Origin: Myroides marinus
GTDB lineage: Bacteria > Bacteroidota > Bacteroidia > Flavobacteriales > Flavobacteriaceae
DNA: 64,000 nt
Direction of reading: 5' to 3'
Assembly: GCF_900109075.1 (NCBI RefSeq)
Contig: NZ_FNYS01000005.1
Span: forward strand, 172,712 to 236,711
Shown here piece after piece: positions 59,683 to 64,000 of this stretch (positions are counted from its first letter, which is position 1; every line of letters starts with the position of its first letter). A program made the translations under genes and the position numbers. The notes beneath the pieces were generated by a model, which saw only the letters and a list, made by a program, of their open reading frames with translations, did no database searches and was not told the origin of the DNA.

Positions 59683-61332
59683 ATGAATTGGATAATAAGT
59701 ATTCTAATTATAACTATACTGATACTCATATATAGCAGACAAAGAAGTAAAACAAAAAGAGAACAATACCTCTCTAAACTAAGATCAGGTTGGGGTAAAC
59801 CTAAAGAAACTCCCCAATACAATTTTGATTTAATAAGTTCATATCACCTTGCTACATTAAACAATTCCGCATTTCAAAATATCTCTGATACTACAAATCA
59901 AGATCTAGATTTAGATGATGTATTTACGTTTCTAGACAGAACATCTTCTGCTATAGGTCAACAATATCTATATCATAAACTTCATTGTATTAAAGGGCAA
60001 TCTGAAGTAAGGGAATTAGATGATTCAATTGATTTCTTTATTAAAAATGAACACGAGAGACTTCAAGTACAACTATTGCTTTCTTCACTAAATCACAAAA
60101 ATGTATACTACTATCATAGTCTTTTTACCAGTGATAATACGATAACCAACAATAAACTAAAACTAGCTTATATACTAAATACATGTATGCTTATTAGTTT
60201 AGGATTAAGTTTTATTAATTTACTATGGCTTTTACCAGTTATTCTAATATTCTGTATCAATTTAGTCTTTCACTATAAAAATAAATATGCACAATACGAT
60301 CAACTAAATGCGACACAGTATTTTAAGCAAATACATCACACAATTAATAAATTACATGCTTTTAAGAAGCTATCAAAGACAGTTGATTTCGAAAAAACTA
60401 AAAAGGCTACTGACAAACTAAAAGCACTTTATAATCTTACACATATATTTAACTCAGATAATATGTTTAAAGATGAGATTAGCACATTAGTATGGTTACC
60501 TATAGAATGGATTAAGATAATGCTTAATATTGAGTTAATTAGCTTCCAATTATTTTTAAACAAGGCTAAAAATTCAAAGAAAGAACTAACCGAAGTATTT
60601 GAGAGCATAGCTAAAATTGATGTCTCAATTTCTATTGCATCGTTAAGTATAAACAATATGTTGAGCAAACCAACTTTTAGCACAACAAAAGAAATATTAA
60701 TTGAAAACTTAGCTCATCCACTTATTGAAAATTGTATTACTAATAATATACACTTACAGAATGAAAGTCTACTACTAACTGGCTCTAATATGGCGGGAAA
60801 GACAACACTTATAAGAGCGCTAACACTCAACGCTATATTAGCTCAAACAATAGGATATGTATTTGCAACCAAGTATAAGGCTCCATTTTCACAAATCAGT
60901 ACTTCAATTCGTATCACAGATAACTTAAATGAAAATACAAGTTATTACTTACAAGAAGTAAAAGAATTGAAAAACTTTATAGATCAATCTAAAAAAACAG
61001 AACCACAAATCTTTGTATTAGATGAAATATTAAAAGGAACAAATACACTAGAAAGAATATCTTCAGCATATGCTATATTAAAATACATCAACACAGCTAA
61101 TGCTATAGTTATAGTATCAACTCATGATTTAGAACTCATTGACTTACTTCAGACACATAATTACTCTTGCCAATATCTACAAGAAAGTATAATCAATAAT
61201 GAATTACACTTTGATTATAAACTAAAGCAAGGCAAGCCTGAAAGTACTAATGCTATTAAAATATTAGAGTTGAATGAATTTCCAAAAGAAGTAACCAACC
61301 TTGCTTATAAAACAAAAAAAATGTTCAGTTAA
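59683..61332 (+). CDS. Membrane-anchored MutS-family ATPase
   Basis: A 549-residue protein. It has an N-terminal span (~2-18), a helical region, a second hydrophobic pair (~155-190), a MutS-like core/lever region, and the MutS ATPase C-terminal domain. Walker A is GSNMAGKTT (367-375), Walker B is IFVLDEILKGTN and the dimer motif is STHDLELI. It lacks the mismatch-recognition domain and the MutS2 Smr domain. Membrane-bound MutS-like proteins of this layout are found across Bacteroidota with no known role; mismatch repair is unlikely. Its last codons lie in a 26-bp palindrome shared with the convergent gene. Confidence 0.82.
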   Translation: MNWIISILIITILILIYSRQRSKTKREQYLSKLRSGWGKPKETPQYNFDLISSYHLATLNNSAFQNISDTTNQDLDLDDVFTFLDRTSSAIGQQYLYHKLHCIKGQSEVRELDDSIDFFIKNEHERLQVQLLLSSLNHKNVYYYHSLFTSDNTITNNKLKLAYILNTCMLISLGLSFINLLWLLPVILIFCINLVFHYKNKYAQYDQLNATQYFKQIHHTINKLHAFKKLSKTVDFEKTKKATDKLKALYNLTHIFNSDNMFKDEISTLVWLPIEWIKIMLNIELISFQLFLNKAKNSKKELTEVFESIAKIDVSISIASLSINNMLSKPTFSTTKEILIENLAHPLIENCITNNIHLQNESLLLTGSNMAGKTTLIRALTLNAILAQTIGYVFATKYKAPFSQISTSIRITDNLNENTSYYLQEVKELKNFIDQSKKTEPQIFVLDEILKGTNTLERISSAYAILKYINTANAIVIVSTHDLELIDLLQTHNYSCQYLQESIINNELHFDYKLKQGKPESTNAIKILELNEFPKEVTNLAYKTKKMFS

Positions 61333-61345
61333 TTAACTGAACATT
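61320..61345. terminator. 26-bp perfect palindrome at convergent 3' ends
   Basis: Arms 61320-61332 (starting AATGTTCAG) and 61333-61345 are exact reverse complements. Both stop codons (61330-61332 plus, 61329-61331 minus) lie in the centre. On the minus strand eight T follow (codons AAA AAA of the plus gene), so it is a good terminator for the dehydratase gene placed inside the MutS-like coding region. Confidence 0.8.
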
Positions 61346-63257
61346 CTTCTTTCTTATCTAGACACTCAAAACGTGAGTTCTGAGATTTAAACTCTGGTAC
61401 TATAGCTTTTAATTGTTTCACTAATAACTCTGCATCTTCATGTCCTTCGTCTTTACATACATAACTACACAATACTTCTAAATCTGCTTTTAGAGCCATT
61501 AAATCCTGATCTCTAACCTTTGCTATCATTATCTTATCGTGATGCGTCTTAACAGTATTCTCATTGTTAGCTAGCAACTCTTCAAATATCTTTTCTCCTG
61601 GTCTTAATCCAGTAATCTTAATATCCATTTCATCTGGGTAACTATATCCACTTAATCGAATCATACGTTTAGCCAAATCAAATATCTTCATTGATTTACC
61701 CATATCGAATACGAATATCTCTCCTCCATGCCCCATAATTGAAGCTTCTAATACTAACTGACAAGCTTCTGGAATTGTCATAAAGAATCTAGTGATATCC
61801 TGATGGGTTACAGTTAAAGGTCCACCAGCATCAATCTGACGTTTAAACAATGGAATTACAGAACCATTTGATCCTAAAACATTACCAAAACGAGTAACGA
61901 TAAAACTAGTAACACCGTTATCTTTTAAACTAGATACATAAATCTCTGCTGCACGCTTAGTAGCTCCCATAACATTCGTAGGGTTAACTGCTTTATCAGT
62001 AGATACCATTACAAACTTGTTTACTCTGTATTTAACAGATAAATCAGCAATGACCTTAGTACCTTTTACATTAGTGTGAATTGCTTCATATGGAAAAGAC
62101 TCCATTAAAGGAACATGTTTATATGCTGCAGCGTGATAAACTAGATTAGGTTTATATTCTTCAAAAATACATTCCATTTTCTTCTCATCGCGAATATTCC
62201 CAACTATATAAATAATCTCATCAGCCTTATTAGATACCATTGTTTGTTGCACATCGTACAATGGAGATTCAGCATGATCCACTAAAATTAATTTCTTAAA
62301 ATTAAATCTAGCTACTTGTCGTGCAATCTCACTACCAATAGATCCAGCTGCTCCCGTAATAACAACTACTTTATCCTCTATTTCTCTAGCAATAATTGGG
62401 TTATCAAGTTGTATAGCTTTACGTCCTAATAAGTCATCAATCTTTAATTCCTTAATCTGTTTATTAGTATATGATCCATCTAACCAATCTGTAGCAGGAG
62501 GAATAATCTTAAGCTTTACAGGTAATTTCTCTAAAACTTCTGATATATCATTTAAACGTTCTCTAGTAACATTTTGAATTGAAATAATAATTTCATCTAT
62601 ACGATTACTAGTTACAAAAGCCTCATCTAAGATAGAAGGACTATAGATTTTATAACCAGCTAAACGATTACCTTTCTTACTATCATTATCATCAACGAAA
62701 CCGATAATATGTGTCTTTATCTTTGTGTCACCTTGTAATGCTCCGACTGTAATAATACCAGAATCTCCAGCTCCGTAAATCATAACACGTTTATGATTAC
62801 GAACATCTAATACATAACTACGATAAAACTGACTATAAAATAATCTAGCAAGAATAAGTAAAGCCGAAGTAAAAAATAAATGTAGTAAAACGAAAGAATA
62901 AGAGTATCTCAGATAATCAACTAAATCATCTCCTAAAAACTCATTGCGTTGTAACGAACTAATAACCATTACTACAGCTCCAGCACATAGACATGATGTA
63001 AATATATTCTCTATATCCTTAATACTTGTTTGTCTTATAACACCTTTAAAGGGCTTAAATATTAAAAAACTAATAATATAGCAAATAAATAACACTGGTA
63101 TTCTCTTAAGCATTAGCTCAATTGAAAAATTACCAAAGAAATTAGTCAAAAGTAAACTCGAAATAAAATAAGTAAACAAGACAATTAATAAGTCTATAAT
63201 AAATATAATACCCCTAGGTGTATCACGCTTTAACTGTCTTTTGATTGCATTACTCAT
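61329..63257 (-). CDS. Membrane nucleotide-sugar 4,6-dehydratase (FlaA1/WbpM/CapD type)
   Basis: A 642-residue protein from the ATG at 63255-63257; the frame is open to 63311, but the likely -7 box at 63298 falls in that extension. Four membrane spans (~11-115) precede a first Rossmann-like domain (MIYGAGDSGI). The catalytic SDR domain has VVITGAAGSIGSEIARQVA and STDKAVNPTNVMGATKR, where Met replaces the usual Tyr, as in the Ser-Met-Lys triad of WbpM and PglF. It should convert UDP-GlcNAc to the 4-keto-6-deoxy sugar for surface polysaccharide or protein glycans. No other polysaccharide genes are in view; they may lie beyond the rRNA operon. Confidence 0.92.
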   Translation of the reverse strand: MSNAIKRQLKRDTPRGIIFIIDLLIVLFTYFISSLLLTNFFGNFSIELMLKRIPVLFICYIISFLIFKPFKGVIRQTSIKDIENIFTSCLCAGAVVMVISSLQRNEFLGDDLVDYLRYSYSFVLLHLFFTSALLILARLFYSQFYRSYVLDVRNHKRVMIYGAGDSGIITVGALQGDTKIKTHIIGFVDDNDSKKGNRLAGYKIYSPSILDEAFVTSNRIDEIIISIQNVTRERLNDISEVLEKLPVKLKIIPPATDWLDGSYTNKQIKELKIDDLLGRKAIQLDNPIIAREIEDKVVVITGAAGSIGSEIARQVARFNFKKLILVDHAESPLYDVQQTMVSNKADEIIYIVGNIRDEKKMECIFEEYKPNLVYHAAAYKHVPLMESFPYEAIHTNVKGTKVIADLSVKYRVNKFVMVSTDKAVNPTNVMGATKRAAEIYVSSLKDNGVTSFIVTRFGNVLGSNGSVIPLFKRQIDAGGPLTVTHQDITRFFMTIPEACQLVLEASIMGHGGEIFVFDMGKSMKIFDLAKRMIRLSGYSYPDEMDIKITGLRPGEKIFEELLANNENTVKTHHDKIMIAKVRDQDLMALKADLEVLCSYVCKDEGHEDAELLVKQLKAIVPEFKSQNSRFECLDKKEECSVN

Positions 63258-63297
63258 CTTGTCTTCTAAATAATAATTACTACAAAATTTCGATTTG

Positions 63298-63305
63298 CAA
63301 ATATA
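63298..63305 (-). promoter_or_regulatory. -7 box of the dehydratase gene
   Basis: TATATTTG on the minus strand, an exact TAnnTTTG. It gives a ~34-nt leader to the ATG at 63257. Confidence 0.55.
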
Positions 63306-63400
63306 GTGCATAAAATGTCACCTTTTTAAGACTCCCCTCGAAAATATAGCAAGTTCACCCATTTTACCATAAAAGAAATGTTTATACAAACCTAATAAAA

Positions 63401-63436
63401 ACAAAAAATCCCCAACCTCTAATGAGATTGGGGATT
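63401..63436 (-). terminator. Terminator of the rRNA operon
   Basis: AATCCCCAACCTC (63407-63419) pairs with GAGATTGGGGATT (63424-63436), one non-Watson-Crick position. On the minus strand six T follow. It sits directly after the 5S gene. Confidence 0.9.
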
Positions 63437-63442
63437 CTAAAG

Positions 63443-63550
63443 AAAGGCGGCGACATACTCTCCCACTGGTTAGCAGTACCATCTGCGCTAGCGGGCTTAA
63501 CTTCTCTGTTCGAAATGGGAAGAGGTGAGCCCCGCTGCAATAACCACCTT
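63443..63550 (-). rRNA. rrf: 5S ribosomal RNA
   Basis: The minus strand has the typical 5S elements: end helix AAGGTGG / CCGCCTT, the CCCATTTCGAACAGAGAAGT loop A/B region, AGCCCGCTAGCGC and GATGGTACTGC. The length of ~108 nt is normal for Bacteroidota. Ends are set by the terminal helix and could be off by a few bases. Confidence 0.95.
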
Positions 63551-63639
63551 AAATCGGTTGTTACTTTACGTAACTAATATTTTTAACTATATCGATAATC
63601 ACTTAACTCCTATTATCAAGAATACTTTAGAAAGTTGCC

Positions 63640-63663
63640 CTCCCTCTGACGTATCAGAGGGAG
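63640..63663. repeat. Hairpin in the 23S-5S spacer
   Basis: CTCCCTCTGA (63640-63649) pairs with TCAGAGGGAG (63654-63663) around CGTA. It is likely part of the rRNA processing stem or a spacer hairpin near the 3' end of 23S. Confidence 0.6.
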
Positions 63664-63667
63664 ACTC

Positions 63668-64000
<333 letters not shown>

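Noticed and set aside
63258..63311. 18-residue extension of the dehydratase
   Set aside because: The -7 box at 63298-63305 lies inside it; the shorter start gives the normal short cytoplasmic lead before the first span.

Overview
The window is low-GC DNA from the Bacteroidota, family Flavobacteriaceae, most likely Myroides or a close relative. The support is: flavobacterial families (LETM1-related protein, DUF2520, OstA-like, RimB-RimK fusion, TRIC/UPF0126), near absence of Shine-Dalgarno sequences, and many -7 boxes of the Bacteroidota type TAnnTTTG. The genus call is inference from protein style; no database was used.

Layout. 1-2798 (minus): two Crp/Fnr-type regulators, an HSL-type esterase and an AlkB-like dioxygenase. 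2985-4912 (minus): two paralogous lipoproteins from an ~815-bp tandem duplication that also copied the tail of the neighbouring truncated haemoglobin gene. 4971-7379 (plus): DUF2520, KdsC, Maf and MscS, followed by a candidate small RNA. 7699-10801: a degenerate solute symporter, a TRIC channel and an RDD protein. 10820-17899 (plus): a SpoIIM / membrane protein / DUF4129 / DUF4350 / MoxR / DUF58 operon ending in a SpoU methyltransferase; the RDD gene diverges from it across 18 bp. 18542-27390: a WG/Sel1 repeat protein, two paralogous GNAT enzymes, an unrecognised protein, and a LysR-controlled quinone/carbonyl redox operon (mdaB-like, ygiN-like, aldo/keto reductase, cyclase).

27477-34247 (minus) is a pair of large secreted repeat proteins. 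The first carries five 297-bp repeats and is cut by a 1216-bp IS4-family element with a 9-bp target duplication; removing the element restores the frame exactly.

35213-46546 (plus) is housekeeping: rel, fur-like, purA, OstA-like, a class III aminotransferase, a TPR protein, aroE and DUF349. Then come gyrA and a TPR protein (minus), clpC, the RimB-RimK fusion and a LETM1-related protein (plus), two beta carbonic anhydrases (minus), metK behind a probable SAM-responsive leader (plus), a membrane MutS-like ATPase (plus) and a nucleotide-sugar 4,6-dehydratase (minus). The window ends in an rRNA operon on the minus strand (5S, and the 3' part of 23S).

The main items for a second look are the IS4 disruption, the tandem duplication with its gene relic, an 11-bp-period tandem repeat at two distant intergenic sites, a sigma-54-like promoter in front of a stable hairpin at 7383-7485, the metK leader with two competing pairings, and a 26-bp perfect palindrome that forms the shared 3' ends of two convergent genes.
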